Translations under genes and position numbers: made by a program | The notes under the pieces: model-generated | Databases searched by the model: none | Seen by the model: the letters and a program-made list of their open reading frames with translations, nothing else | Told to the model about the DNA's origin: nothing | Shown: piece after piece, positions 41,026 to 53,359 of the stretch | Numbering within the stretch: the first letter of the stretch is position 1 | How the letters are laid out: each line of letters opens with the position of its first letter | Origin: Asticcacaulis sp. AC460 | GTDB lineage: Bacteria > Pseudomonadota > Alphaproteobacteria > Caulobacterales > Caulobacteraceae | Assembly: GCF_000495795.1 (NCBI RefSeq) | Contig: NZ_AWGD01000044.1 | Coordinates: 1 to 61,784, forward strand | Length of the DNA: 61,784 nt | Direction of reading: 5' to 3'

Positions 41026-42918
41026 CTAGCTGACCGCCGGGAGGTGGAGGTGGACGCCGGTGCCGGTGGTGGTGCTTTCGATCGACAAACGCGCGCCGAT
41101 CGAACGCGCCCGTTCCTGCATGTTGTCCAGGCCATGGCCCGATTTGCGGCCGGTCTTCATGCCCTGGCCGTCGTCGACAATGTCGATGCGCACCGGATGG
41201 GCTGCGTCGGCCACCGCCACGATGGCGATCTCGACGCTGCGGCTGGCGGCGTGTTTGAAGACGTTCGTCACTGCTTCCTGCAGGATGCGGAAGATCTGCA
41301 GCACGGTTTGCGGGCCGTAGGCCGGGGTCGCGCCTTCGGAGAGGTCGCGCCAGCGCAGCTCGATCCCGGCCGAGCTCAGGCGCGGCTCGATACGTTCGCG
41401 GAAGGCCGCCAGGGCGTCGGTCAGGGAATCCCCCGCCGAGTCCATCGAGTCGATCATCAGCCGCAGTTCGTCGACCATATCGCCCAGGCTGCGGCTCAGG
41501 TCGTCCTGGGCGACCGGGCCTTTGCGGGAGGACAGGAGAAGCGCGATCAGCTGGCCGCCGATGCCATCATGCATGTCGCGCATGATGCGCTGGCGTTCTT
41601 CGTTCAGGGTAGCGATCCGGGCCATCTCGGCCTGGCGCAGATAGCCTTCGGCGAGTTCAGCCTCCTTGCGTTTCAGTTCTTCGGCCAGGTAGGCGTTGAG
41701 GTCGCCGGCCGACTGGAACAGGCGGATATTGTGCGACAGGAAGGCCAGGCCCAGGGCGACGATCAGTAAGGGCACGACCATCTCGAAATCGCCGTCAGCA
41801 AGATCCAAAAGCCATTCCTTGACCCGGTCCGAGATCACGGTGGTCATGCACAGCAATAGGATGGCCAGTTGAAGGCTACGCGCTTCCCGCCGCGATACCA
41901 GGTGCCAGGCGAACCGCGCCACGGCCGCCAGGCCCGAGGAGATGCCAAACAGGTCGGTGATGTCCGAAGCGAAATCAAAGGCTGTCGTCGGGTTGATGGC
42001 AAACGCCACGGCAAAGGCCAGCAGAATCAGACCGCAAAGCCCGCTGACTGCCCACCGGAGATAACGATAGCCGTGGCCCGTCCACACATCGATGAAACAC
42101 AGCAAAGCCGCCGGTGCGAGATTGGCAACGGCGAAGTAGTACCAGATACGAAATTCAGGGCTAAACGGAGGGTCTTCCCATCCATAGAACAGTATCTTCA
42201 GAGAATAAAAGCCCGCCATAGCCCCCAGCCACAGCAACAGACTGCGGTCACGGGCGCGCAGCGCCAGAACCAGGGCTGCTGCGGCCACCAGGCCCGTCAT
42301 TACGCCCCCGATCAGCATGTATTCGTTCATGACGAAGCTGCGTTCAGCGGTGACGGCCTTCATTACGTCGTAACCGCGCGGATCGATATAGGGTGTATTA
42401 AAGTCGAACCAGGGTATGACGTTGCGCGTCATGATGACGTCGATACGATTGATGCCCGGCTGCAGGGCGGCTTCGGGCAGGCGGTATACCCTGCGGGTAT
42501 TGCCATGATACGATGCCTTGGGGGCGATCATCCGGCCTTCCCCTTGGACGATATGGCCGTTGACCAGGGTGACGAAATTGTCGACCGCCGGACCGCTGAC
42601 CATGCCCAGTCCGTCAGGCGGTACAGATTTGAGGTCGATTTCGAACCTTATGGCCTGATAGTGCGCATCACAGCACGACTCCCACGGCAGGGTGACGGGC
42701 GTGAAGGTGGCGGCGTTGAGGGATTCGCGGGTCGGGGCTGAGAGTTCAGCGGCCTGGACGTTCAGAATCTCGTGGTTTTGCGGTTTCGCAAACTCAAACA
42801 GCCAGGGTTTTATGCCAGCCCACCAGGCCAGTTGCACGGCCGCGATGACCAGGATAACCGGGATCAGGCGTTTCAGGCCCGCCGGTGACAGGTCGGGTTT
42901 GGGGAAGGACCAAGTCAT
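41026..42918 (-). CDS. Membrane sensor histidine kinase (HisKA_3, NarX/DegS type)
   Basis: 630 residues. TM1 is at about 16-34, then a periplasmic domain of about 160 residues (GPAVDNFVTLVNGHIVQGEG, LQPGINRIDVIMT) of DISM-like beta type. A block of seven hydrophobic helices runs from about 200 to 398 and a coiled coil from 405 to 440. HisKA_3 follows with RQRIMRDMHDGIGGQLIAL (phospho-His450), then HATPase_c (LQEAVTNVFKHA, DDGQGM, GHGLDNMQERA). The layout is that of 7TMR-DISM sensor kinases, which sense extracellular ligands. The response regulator gene lies 145 bases beyond its start on the same strand and presumably precedes it in transcription. Confidence 0.93.
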   Translation of the reverse strand: MTWSFPKPDLSPAGLKRLIPVILVIAAVQLAWWAGIKPWLFEFAKPQNHEILNVQAAELSAPTRESLNAATFTPVTLPWESCCDAHYQAIRFEIDLKSVPPDGLGMVSGPAVDNFVTLVNGHIVQGEGRMIAPKASYHGNTRRVYRLPEAALQPGINRIDVIMTRNVIPWFDFNTPYIDPRGYDVMKAVTAERSFVMNEYMLIGGVMTGLVAAAALVLALRARDRSLLLWLGAMAGFYSLKILFYGWEDPPFSPEFRIWYYFAVANLAPAALLCFIDVWTGHGYRYLRWAVSGLCGLILLAFAVAFAINPTTAFDFASDITDLFGISSGLAAVARFAWHLVSRREARSLQLAILLLCMTTVISDRVKEWLLDLADGDFEMVVPLLIVALGLAFLSHNIRLFQSAGDLNAYLAEELKRKEAELAEGYLRQAEMARIATLNEERQRIMRDMHDGIGGQLIALLLSSRKGPVAQDDLSRSLGDMVDELRLMIDSMDSAGDSLTDALAAFRERIEPRLSSAGIELRWRDLSEGATPAYGPQTVLQIFRILQEAVTNVFKHAASRSVEIAIVAVADAAHPVRIDIVDDGQGMKTGRKSGHGLDNMQERARSIGARLSIESTTTGTGVHLHLPAVS

Positions 42919-42966
42919 GGGGTGGGCCTTTCGGGAATGGGGTTTTCACGCAACTCGGACAGGAAG

Positions 42967-43017
42967 ATACCCCTCCACCGCTTCGCGGTCCCCCTCCCCA
43001 CTTCGTAGGGAGGAGGG
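42967..43017. repeat. Palindromic GC-rich intergenic repeat (element 8)
   Basis: TACCCCTCCACCGCTTCGCGG then CTCCCCACTTCGTAGGGAGG, a copy of elements 2, 7 and 12, located between the response regulator and kinase genes. Confidence 0.85.
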
Positions 43018-43067
43018 AGTTTGTGGTTGCGTCTGCGGTCGTTCTGCTTCGTTTGAGCGAGCGAAGA

Positions 43068-43763
43068 TCATGGCAGGTCGATCAGCTTGTGCTGGATGGC
43101 TTCGAAGACGGCGGCGCCGCGCGACTTGACCGACAGCTTGCGGTAAATGTTCTGGGTGTATTCGGCCACCGTATGCGGCGACAAACTCATCAGGCGCGCC
43201 ACCTCCTTCTGGCTGAGGCCGCGGGCAATGTGTTCCAGCATCTCCTTTTCGCGCGGCCGCAAAGGCGGGTGGCTTGTGGGTGTCGTTGTGGCCGTTTCGC
43301 CTTCCGAGATTTTCAGCAGGTGGCGGGCCGCCCGCGAGCTGATAGGATTAACCCCGGCCAGGGTCGAGCGGACATAGGACACCAGATGTTCCGAGGTGGC
43401 GTCCTTCAGGACGTAGCCGTCGGCGCCGGCGTTGAGGGTTTTCAGGACGCTGGCCCGGTCCTCGAACACCGTGATGACCAGGAATTTGCACGCCGGCGCC
43501 TGTTGGCGTATGGCAGCGATGACATCGAGGCCACCGCCGTCGGGCAGGCCCAGATCCAGCAAGACCAGGTCGGGTTTCTGGTCGGCGAAGTTGATGGCAT
43601 GGGCGACCTTGCCCACCGAGCCGATCACCGTGACTTCCGGCGCCGCCAGAAGGCTGTCGGCCAGGTAGTGGCGGAACAGCAGATTGTCCTCGACGATCAG
43701 CACGCGGTAGCGCGTCGCTGTCTCCGGCGTCGTCAGATCCGACGACGGGATGAATGTGGTCAC
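43068..43763 (-). CDS. NarL/FixJ-family response regulator
   Basis: 231 residues from a GTG with AGGGGC upstream; an ATG 48 bases earlier is possible. The receiver (about 18-135) has EDN, phospho-Asp70 in LVLLDLGLPDGGG and Lys in GYVLKDA. The LuxR-type HTH is at about 165-225 (LRPREKEMLEHIARGLSQKEVARLMSLSPHTVAEYTQNIYRKLSVKSRGAAV). It is the partner of the adjacent HisKA_3 kinase. The flanking RTX genes are candidate targets. Confidence 0.93.
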   Translation of the reverse strand: MTTFIPSSDLTTPETATRYRVLIVEDNLLFRHYLADSLLAAPEVTVIGSVGKVAHAINFADQKPDLVLLDLGLPDGGGLDVIAAIRQQAPACKFLVITVFEDRASVLKTLNAGADGYVLKDATSEHLVSYVRSTLAGVNPISSRAARHLLKISEGETATTTPTSHPPLRPREKEMLEHIARGLSQKEVARLMSLSPHTVAEYTQNIYRKLSVKSRGAAVFEAIQHKLIDLP

Positions 43764-43913
43764 GCAACGCCCCTGTACGGCCCTGTGTCTGCGCCGGGCC
43801 CTGAGGGTCATGAACGCATAACCGCGGTTTTTGCGCAACCCCTCGGTTTTTGGGGGTTGACGGGACAGGTAGCGGCGTAATTGCGTTCGGAAACACCTGC
43901 GGGCCAAATCCCC

Positions 43914-43970
43914 CACCGTCTCATTTGCTAACCGCAAATGATCCACCTCCCCGTATAACGGGGAGGGATA
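43914..43970. repeat. Palindromic intergenic repeat (element 9)
   Basis: CCGTCTCATTTGCTAACCGC then ATGATCCACCTCCCCGTATA-ACGGGGAGG. The layout (CCGTCTCA, inverted copy ending TGATCCACC, then a CTCCCC hairpin) is shared with the right halves of elements 13 and 14. Confidence 0.8.
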
Positions 43971-44050
43971 AGATATTGAAATAGTGCTCTTTCTTCGCTG
44001 TGAAAGCGAGAAAAGGAGCGGCGTCCCGGGGGAAGACGCCGCCCAAGTCG

Positions 44051-45415
44051 TTAGAGAATGTAGTCCGAGGCGTCGATCTGGTAGTAGGGCATGCCCGGCA
44101 AGGTGATCGTAAAGTGCTGGCCCTGGGGCCCGTCGAACACCAGTTGCGCATCTGTCGTGCCGGGCACATTGGCCAGATGGCCACCCCAGCCGCCGGTCTG
44201 AAGGAACGAGATGTCGATCTTGTCCAGGCCGTTCTCGAAATGCAGGAAGGTCTGGTCGCCCAGTTGCGGGTCGACCACGAAGATGTCCAGCACGCCATTG
44301 CCGCCATTGGTGAACGCCGGCTGCGGCGGCGGAGCGATCAGGGCCGATGTGCCGCCGATCATGTCGCTGAGTTGCAGCATGTGGCCGTTTACCACGCCCT
44401 GAAGCGTGACCGTCACCGTGTTGGCGCCCTGGGTCAGGGTCAGGACCGTGTTGGTGCCGCTCTGGATGGCGCTGCCGGTCCAGGTGCTGCCGGTGGTCAG
44501 ACCGAAGTCCGAGACGTCCAGCTTGTCGATGCCCAGCTTGAAGTCGGCAACCGTCACCGCGCCGGCATTGGCCTTGATGACGAAGGTATCCGAGGCGTTG
44601 TCGCCATAGCCGGTGAAGCTGTAATTGCCGGTCAGGCGGTCGTTGCCGCCGTCGGCGATCAGGCGGTCGGCCCCTGCCCCGCCCCAGATGTCGTCGTTGC
44701 CGCCGCCGCCAGCGATGGTGTCGCCGCCGGCGCCGCCATCCAGGACGTTGCGCGCGCTGTTGCCGGTCAGGCTGTCGCCCAGCGCCGTACCCGTGGCGTC
44801 GGCGAGGTTGATCAGGGTGCCGTAGTTGGTCGCATTGAGGCTGTAGGTGCCGGTGGTCAGGTTGACCGTTGCGGCCAGGCCGGAAATATCGGCGAAGCTG
44901 GCCGAGCCGCCGCCGGCGCCGCCGTCCAGCGTGTCGATGCCGCGCGAAGCGTAGAGGCTGTCGTAACCGCCGCCGCCCTGGATCAGGTTGTTGGCGGCAT
45001 TGCCCTTGATGATGTCGTTGAAATTGCTGCCGATGACGTTTTCGAGGTCGCGCAAGGTGTCGGTGCCCATGGCGCCCGACAGGTTGCCGTCGCGCGAAAA
45101 GCCGGCCGTGGTGCCCTGGTTCAGCTCGATCCACATGCCGTTGACGGCGTTGGCGTAGGAGACGGTGTCAATGCCTGTGCCGCCGTCAACCAGGTCGTTG
45201 CCGGCCCCGCCTTCGAGGATGTCGGCGCCGCTGCCGCCCAGAAGGGTGTCGTGGCCGTTGCCGCCGCTTAAGGCGTCGTCGTGGTTGCCGCCGTCGATAT
45301 AGTCGTTGCCGTCGCCGCCGTTCAGCAAATCGTTGCCGTTATTGCCGTACAGCGTGTCGTCAGCGATGCCGCCGGTATAGCTGTTGTTCTGCCCATTGCC
45401 GTTGTAGTAAGCCAT
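44051..45415 (-). CDS. RTX-repeat calcium-binding protein 2
   Basis: 454 residues from MAYYNGNGQNNSYTGG, with GGGTGAGGG before the ATG. RTX nonapeptides begin almost at once (GNNGNDLLNGGDGNDYIDGG, GGNGHDTLLGGSGADILEGGAGNDLVDGG) and recur at 225-265. Between and after are beta-rich modules (SDTFVIKANAGAVTVADFKLGIDKLDVSDFGL) and a C-terminus ending PYYQIDASDYIL. There is no Sec signal or catalytic motif, so type I secretion is expected (family knowledge). It differs in order and spacer content from RTX protein 1. Confidence 0.92.
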   Translation of the reverse strand: MAYYNGNGQNNSYTGGIADDTLYGNNGNDLLNGGDGNDYIDGGNHDDALSGGNGHDTLLGGSGADILEGGAGNDLVDGGTGIDTVSYANAVNGMWIELNQGTTAGFSRDGNLSGAMGTDTLRDLENVIGSNFNDIIKGNAANNLIQGGGGYDSLYASRGIDTLDGGAGGGSASFADISGLAATVNLTTGTYSLNATNYGTLINLADATGTALGDSLTGNSARNVLDGGAGGDTIAGGGGNDDIWGGAGADRLIADGGNDRLTGNYSFTGYGDNASDTFVIKANAGAVTVADFKLGIDKLDVSDFGLTTGSTWTGSAIQSGTNTVLTLTQGANTVTVTLQGVVNGHMLQLSDMIGGTSALIAPPPQPAFTNGGNGVLDIFVVDPQLGDQTFLHFENGLDKIDISFLQTGGWGGHLANVPGTTDAQLVFDGPQGQHFTITLPGMPYYQIDASDYIL

Positions 45416-45499
45416 TACCCTCACCCTATTCTAGGAATTTGTGAGTGTAATCATGATCTTAGGGCTTGGTCGCGGCAATCCCCCCGGATTGGGGGGCTG

Positions 45500-45706
45500 T
45501 TAACGCGCGGCGACCGTCGCGGGATGGCGCAGCGACAGACGACCGAGATGGGCGCTCAGGCGGGCGGTGATCAACAGGACGCCGACGGCGACGATGGCCG
45601 TGTCGAACGGGTCCCAGTGGCCCGGCGTCAAAAGGTTGGCACTATAGACGAAGCCGGCCAGGACGGCCGCGATCATCAGGCATGACAAGACGGTTTCCCG
45701 GATCAT
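45500..45706 (-). CDS. Small two-helix membrane protein of unknown function
   Basis: 68 residues from an ATG with AAGGAG eight bases upstream; a longer frame starting 87 bases earlier lacks such a site. Two hydrophobic helices (TVLSCLMIAAVLAGFVYSANLL and TAIVAVGVLLITARLSA) are followed by a basic tail RLSLRHPATVAAR. It lies upstream of RTX protein 2 on the same strand, 84 bases away. No family is recognised. Confidence 0.65.
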   Translation of the reverse strand: MIRETVLSCLMIAAVLAGFVYSANLLTPGHWDPFDTAIVAVGVLLITARLSAHLGRLSLRHPATVAAR

Positions 45707-45879
45707 ACGCTTACTCCTTCGGCGCTGGTTTTTGTGCGCCATAAACCCTGTGTGGGTTGAGGTAATCATGATCCGGGGCGTGAGAATAATCATAACGGTG
45801 ATGGATTGGCATTCAGCGAATGAATAGGTCGCAGGGGATGGAGGAAGTTATGCTGTATATCTAATTTTGGAGGTGCATC

Positions 45880-46401
45880 ATGGACCGGCGGCAGTTTTCC
45901 TTATCCCTGGCCGGCGGGCTGGCCGTGGGGTTTCCGGCAGCGGCCGGAGAGCTGGAGTTGCGGCCATTGTGCGAAATCACCGCGCGGCTGTTGCCTCCGG
46001 TCGATATCGGCGAAGGCCCGCAAGGCCGGCGCAGGGTGATCTCGATTTCCGGCGGCGAGGTTGTGGGCGAGCGGTTGAGAGGCGTCGTGTTGCCGGGTGG
46101 GGCGGATTTCCAGCGCATCCGGCCCGATGCCGTGACCGAGATCCAGGCGCGCTATGTCATCGAGACCCATGACGGGTTCAAGGTCTATGTCGAGAACACC
46201 GGTCTGCGGCATGCGCCTCCGGAGGTGATGGCGCGGCTGATGAAGGGCGAGGTCGTCGATCCGGCTCTGGTCTACTTCCGCTCGGCGCCGCGGTTCGAAG
46301 CGCCGGATGGGCCCTATACCTGGCTGGAACGATCGCTGTTTTTGTGCTCCGGGGCCAGGTACCCGGAGCACGTGGTGTTGCGGTTTTTCGAGGTGACCTA
46401 G
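45880..46401 (+). CDS. DUF3237-family protein with Tat-like N-terminus
   Basis: 173 residues with GGAGGTGCATC before the ATG. The N-terminal MDRRQFSLSLAGGLAVGFPAAAG looks like a short twin-Arg signal. The body fits DUF3237: LRPLCEITARLLPPVDIGEGPQGRRRVISISGGEVVGERLRGVVLPGGADFQRIRPD, RYVIETHDGFKVYVENTGLRHAP and YFRSAPRFEAPDGPYTWLERSLFLCSGAR. The domain is a small beta-barrel of unknown function. It is monocistronic, convergent with the rhamnosidase gene across a repeat. Confidence 0.88.
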   Translation: MDRRQFSLSLAGGLAVGFPAAAGELELRPLCEITARLLPPVDIGEGPQGRRRVISISGGEVVGERLRGVVLPGGADFQRIRPDAVTEIQARYVIETHDGFKVYVENTGLRHAPPEVMARLMKGEVVDPALVYFRSAPRFEAPDGPYTWLERSLFLCSGARYPEHVVLRFFEVT

Positions 46402-46409
46402 AGGAAGAG

Positions 46410-46490
46410 GAGCTCTACTGACGGTAAGACCCCTCCCACCGCTCCGCGGTCCCCCCTCCCCGTAAAGAACGGGGCGGGAGAAGAAAGAGC
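46410..46490. repeat. Palindromic intergenic repeat (element 10)
   Basis: GAGCTCTACTGACGGTAAGA, CCCACCGCTCCGCGG and CTCCCCGTAAAGAACGGGGC with GGGAG. It is the sister of element 4. It lies between convergent DUF3237 and rhamnosidase genes and may serve as a bidirectional hairpin. Confidence 0.85.
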
Positions 46491-46497
46491 TGTTTTT

Positions 46498-49734
<3,237 letters not shown>

Positions 49735-49760
49735 GGTTCCGGACTCCGGGGGTAAGCTAT

Positions 49761-50933
49761 CTATACGGTTTTGGCGGCGGGACGCGGTAACAGTGCCGCG
49801 ATCAGGCTGAGCACGGCGGCGGCGCCCGCGGCTGCCCCCAGGGCATGCATGGCGGTGCCCAGGCCGTTAAGTTGGGCGGTTAACCCAAGGACCAGGACCG
49901 GGCTGATGAAGTTGCCCAGGAAGAAGGCTGTCTGCCAGCCGCCGGTTCCGGCCCCGCGTTGGGCGAAGTCCAGGCGGGCCATGATCGCCGTCAGCACCGC
50001 CGGCAGGGTGATGCCGCAGCCCAGGCCGGTGATGACGATGCCGGCGCAGGTGACGGGATAGCTGCCGTCGCCGACGAACAGGAACAGGCCGCCGGCGATC
50101 ATCACAAAGGCCAGCAGTAGGTGCTGCGACAGTCTCAGACGCGCCGTCAGTTTGAAGATCAGTCCGCCGACCGGGACGGCAATGCCGCCGATGGCGCTGG
50201 TCAGGCCGATGACCTGGGGGGAGCCGAGGCCGCGTTCGGTCAGCAGGAAAGGCGTCTGTATCGGCACCAGGAAGAACAGGGTCGCGGCGAACAGGCCGAT
50301 GACATAGAGCGGGAAGACCTTGCCCAAGGGGAAGCGGGTCTTTTCGGCGGCTTCGTGCTTGGGCTCACGGATCAGCAGCATGACCAGCGGGATAAACAGC
50401 AGGCCCAGGCCATAGACCATGAACGGCACGCGCCAGCCATATTCGCCCAGCACCCCGCCTATGGCCGTCAGGACCACGGCGGCGACCGAGGCGGTGCCGG
50501 TCTGGACGACCAGCCAGTTTTCACGCCGCGCGCCTTTGAAATAGTCGCCCAGCAGGGTGGTCGAGGCGGTCATGAAGCCGGACTCGGCCAGGCCGACGCC
50601 CACGCGCGACAGGATGATATGGTCGAGGTTGTTGAGGAAGAACGGCGCCAGGCCGCAGGCCAGGTACAGCACCAGTGACAGCAGCAGGACGCCCTTGCGT
50701 CCGGCCTTGTCGGTGATCCAGCCGGCGATCGGCGCGGTGATGGCGACGACCAGGGCGGGCACGGCCAGGGCCAGGATGCTCTTGGTCTGGGCCATGGGAT
50801 CGTCGGGAAAGGCTGCCGCGATCGCCGGCAGGATCGGCGCGATCAAGAGGGCTGCCGCGACCGACAGGGTGGACAGGAGGCAAAGCAGCAGGCCCTGGGC
50901 TGTGGTGCCGTCTCCGGTTTGAGTCTGGGTCAT
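49761..50933 (-). CDS. MFS transporter (sugar or glycoside uptake)
   Basis: 390 residues, twelve hydrophobic helices. The MFS signature between helices 2 and 3 reads GWITDKAGRKGVLLLSLVLYLACGL, with the repeat in the second half near VGGLIFKLTARLRLSQHLLLA. Cytoplasmic loop LIREPKHEAAEKTRFPLGK. Placed between the esterases and the rhamnosidase, it probably moves the released sugar or aglycone across the inner membrane. Direction and substrate are inferred. The ATG has CGGAGCC upstream. Confidence 0.88.
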   Translation of the reverse strand: MTQTQTGDGTTAQGLLLCLLSTLSVAAALLIAPILPAIAAAFPDDPMAQTKSILALAVPALVVAITAPIAGWITDKAGRKGVLLLSLVLYLACGLAPFFLNNLDHIILSRVGVGLAESGFMTASTTLLGDYFKGARRENWLVVQTGTASVAAVVLTAIGGVLGEYGWRVPFMVYGLGLLFIPLVMLLIREPKHEAAEKTRFPLGKVFPLYVIGLFAATLFFLVPIQTPFLLTERGLGSPQVIGLTSAIGGIAVPVGGLIFKLTARLRLSQHLLLAFVMIAGGLFLFVGDGSYPVTCAGIVITGLGCGITLPAVLTAIMARLDFAQRGAGTGGWQTAFFLGNFISPVLVLGLTAQLNGLGTAMHALGAAAGAAAVLSLIAALLPRPAAKTV

Positions 50934-50990
50934 GCGACGGCTCCGTGATGTCTGTTATTCTGCCGTATCCGTACCGTTGAAAGTTCGTCT

Positions 50991-51116
50991 TTTTCTCCTT
51001 CTCCCCTAAGTAGGGGAGAAGGTGGCCGCAGCGAAGCGCAGGCCGGATGAGGGGTATTCCCACCGACAGTAGACCCCTCACCCCAACCCTCTCCCCTCAA
51101 GTGGGGAGAGGGAGAT
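50991..51116. repeat. Palindromic intergenic repeats (element 11)
   Basis: Two hairpins: CTCCTTCTCCCCTAAGTAGG with GGAGAAGG, and CCCTCTCCCCTCAAGTGGGG with AGAGGG. The CACCGACAGTAGACCCC between them echoes the ACCGTCAGTA tag of elements 10, 13 and 14. Confidence 0.8.
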
Positions 51117-51153
51117 TCTTCAGCGTATTTAATGACTTGTTGCACGGGTTTGC

Positions 51154-52110
51154 CTACTTCGCGGTGACCAGGTGTTCGGACACCAGCCAGTTATGGAAAT
51201 CCTCGATCCAGTGTTCCGAGCTGGTGCCGGTCTTGCGCATGCCGAAACCGTGGCTGCCGCGGGCGTAGACGTGCAGCTCCACCGGCTTGCCGGCTTCGCG
51301 CCAGGCGTCGAAGATCGGCACGCTGGCATAGCCCAGCAGCGGATCGTCGGCGGCCAGGGCGACAAAGGCCGGCGGGGCATCGGCCGGCACCGGGCGCGGA
51401 TGCATGGCGCCGTAGATCACGCCGACAAAGTCCGGGCGCGAGGTCGCCGTATAGGTGGTGGCGACATTGGTCGTGGTCATGCCGCCGGCCGAAAAGCCCA
51501 TGAAACCGATCTTATGCGGGTCGATGCCGTAGTCTGTGGCGTGGCTGCGGACATAGTCGACCGCGGCCAGGCCATCCTGGGCCGCCAGGCTTTCTGCCGG
51601 GGATTCGATCTCGCCGTGGGTCATTTTCGGCGGCGCCTTGCCCATGCGTTCGCCGATCGTCCGGGCCAGGCCGTCGATATCGTGCGGCGTCGGATCGACC
51701 CGGTAGGTCAGGACGAAGCAGGTAATCCCCCGCGCCGCCAGGTATTTGGCGACCTCACGGCCCTCGGTGTCGAAGGCCAGGGTCAGGAAGGCGCCGCCCG
51801 GCGCGATGATCACCGCCGTGCCGTTGGCCGTGCCCGGCGCCGGCAGGACGGGGTAGATGGCGGGCTGGGTGACGTTGCGTGCCGTGAGATAGCCTTCCAT
51901 GGTCTCCCATTGCGTGTCCGACGGCGAGCCCATGGCGCCAAGCGGGATCGGCTTGATGTCAGGCGCCGGCGCCGGCTTAAGCTGCTGCTTCATGACGGCC
52001 ATGAAGCCTTCGAAACCGGCGGGCGGCCCGCCCTGGGGGGCCTGGGCGGAAGCCGTCAAAGGCAAGGCCAGGCAGGCGCCGCACAGCAGCAAGGTTCTCA
52101 AGATTTTCAT
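51154..52110 (-). CDS. Exported alpha/beta hydrolase (carbohydrate-esterase-like)
   Basis: 318 residues with signal peptide ending SAQA. The fold shows TAVIIAPGGAFLTLAFDTEGREVAKYLAARGITCFVLTYRV (oxyanion loop), KIGFMGFSAGGMTT with nucleophile Ser207, ALAADDPLLGY with the acid, and GSHGFGMRKTG with the His. It resembles the acyl/feruloyl-esterase type hydrolases found in glycan loci. It probably removes acyl groups from the sugar substrate. Its start overlaps the stop of the next upstream gene by 4 bases. Confidence 0.88.
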   Translation of the reverse strand: MKILRTLLLCGACLALPLTASAQAPQGGPPAGFEGFMAVMKQQLKPAPAPDIKPIPLGAMGSPSDTQWETMEGYLTARNVTQPAIYPVLPAPGTANGTAVIIAPGGAFLTLAFDTEGREVAKYLAARGITCFVLTYRVDPTPHDIDGLARTIGERMGKAPPKMTHGEIESPAESLAAQDGLAAVDYVRSHATDYGIDPHKIGFMGFSAGGMTTTNVATTYTATSRPDFVGVIYGAMHPRPVPADAPPAFVALAADDPLLGYASVPIFDAWREAGKPVELHVYARGSHGFGMRKTGTSSEHWIEDFHNWLVSEHLVTAK

Positions 52111-53195
52111 CGTTGTGACTCCGGAGCGTCGAGATAGCGGGTGAAGAAGTCGGCGGCGCGGGTCAGCGATGCCGCGGTTTCGGGGCTGTCGGGCGCCAGG
52201 GCCTGGAAGCCATGCGGCATGCCTTCATAGAGGTCCAGAACCGCGACCTGGCCGGCGGAGGCGGCCGCCTGGTATTGGCGGACGAAGTTCGACAGGAAGA
52301 TTTCGCGCGTGCCGCCCTGGATCAGCATCGGCGGATAGCCCGGGCGATAGTCGCCATAGACCGGTGAGACATAGGGGTGTTTCTGGTCTTCCGGTTTGGC
52401 GTACAGGTCGGCGCCGATCTTCAGTTCGGCATAGGTCAGGATCGGATCCGCATTGGCCAGGGTGCAGTAGGTATCGCCGGCATCGGTGATGTCGGACCAT
52501 GGCGATTGCAGCACCAGCGCACCCGGCAAAGGCAAGCCCTGGTCGCGCAGCTTGAACACGCCGCCGCCGACCAGGCCACCGCCGGCCGAGCCGCCGAACA
52601 TGCCGATCTGGCCGGGTTTGCGACCTGCCTTGAGCAGGCCGGCATAGACGGCCACGAATTCGTCGGTCGCCGTCTGCCAGTTGCCGCGCGGCGCGGTACG
52701 GTAATCGACCGACACCACCGGCAGGCCCGTGGCGTGGGCCATCTGGACGGCGCCCAGCAGGGTGCTGCGCGCGGTCCCCAGAGTGTAGCCGCCGCCATGG
52801 GCGAAGATCAGCACCCGGCCGTCCTTGGCCGATGACGGGCCGCTGATGCGGAGCACATTGACGCCGTTGATGGTGTCGGGTTGCGGCTTTTCGGCATAGG
52901 CCGCCACACGTGGCCCGTCGAAGTGCTCGACGAAGCCGGAAAACTCGGCATTGCGTTTGTCCCAGTCGGCCACGGTCTGCGGCACTGCCGCTTCCCAGGG
53001 CGCGGCGCCGGCAAACATGGCGGTCAGCCGGTCGAGACTGGTTTTGGCTTCGGGGCTGACGGTTTGCGGCGTGAAGGCCAGCGCCTTGCGCAGCGCCGGA
53101 TCGGGCGCCGGGCAGGACGGTGCGGCCACGGCCGGGACGGCGCAGGCCAGAAGTCCGGTGGTCAGTGCAAACCAGATGGATTTGGAGTTCGGCAT
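52107..53195 (-). CDS. Exported alpha/beta hydrolase of the hormone-sensitive-lipase type
   Basis: 362 residues with signal peptide MPNSKSIWFALTTGLLACAVPAVAA. HGGGYTLG (oxyanion HGGG 133-136), SVDYRTAPRGNWQTATDEF, GMFGGSAGGGLVGG (nucleophile Ser203) and YEGMPHGFQALAPDSPE (His) mark the bacterial HSL/CE10 family. It is a small-ester hydrolase, probably periplasmic. It is followed directly (ATGA overlap) by another alpha/beta hydrolase, so the two probably deacylate different positions of one substrate. The ATG follows AAGGGGACATC. Confidence 0.9.
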   Translation of the reverse strand: MPNSKSIWFALTTGLLACAVPAVAAPSCPAPDPALRKALAFTPQTVSPEAKTSLDRLTAMFAGAAPWEAAVPQTVADWDKRNAEFSGFVEHFDGPRVAAYAEKPQPDTINGVNVLRISGPSSAKDGRVLIFAHGGGYTLGTARSTLLGAVQMAHATGLPVVSVDYRTAPRGNWQTATDEFVAVYAGLLKAGRKPGQIGMFGGSAGGGLVGGGVFKLRDQGLPLPGALVLQSPWSDITDAGDTYCTLANADPILTYAELKIGADLYAKPEDQKHPYVSPVYGDYRPGYPPMLIQGGTREIFLSNFVRQYQAAASAGQVAVLDLYEGMPHGFQALAPDSPETAASLTRAADFFTRYLDAPESQR

Positions 53196-53253
53196 GATGT
53201 CCCCTTAAGCCGCGGCCAGGCGCCGTTTCGCCATCGCGTCGCGGTGCAGAAAG

Positions 53254-53302
53254 ATACCCCTCCACCGCTTCGCGGTCCCCCTCCCCACTTCGTGGAGAGG
53301 AG
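53254..53302. repeat. Palindromic GC-rich intergenic repeat (element 12)
   Basis: TACCCCTCCACCGCTTCGCGG then CTCCCCACTTCGTGGAGAGG, essentially identical to element 2. It lies between the first GH1 gene and the HSL-type esterase gene. Confidence 0.85.
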
Positions 53303-53359
53303 AAAGACGAGCGAACCATCCGGTAGGGGGGAGACGTGAAGTCATGGGAATAGCCACAG

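Noticed and set aside
43068..45134. One continuous 688-codon minus-strand frame joining the RTX region to the response regulator
   Set aside because: Only the last 231 codons make a recognisable protein (NarL regulator). The front part is the wrong frame of RTX protein 2, with Arg/Gly/Gln-rich nonsense, and it crosses a repeat.
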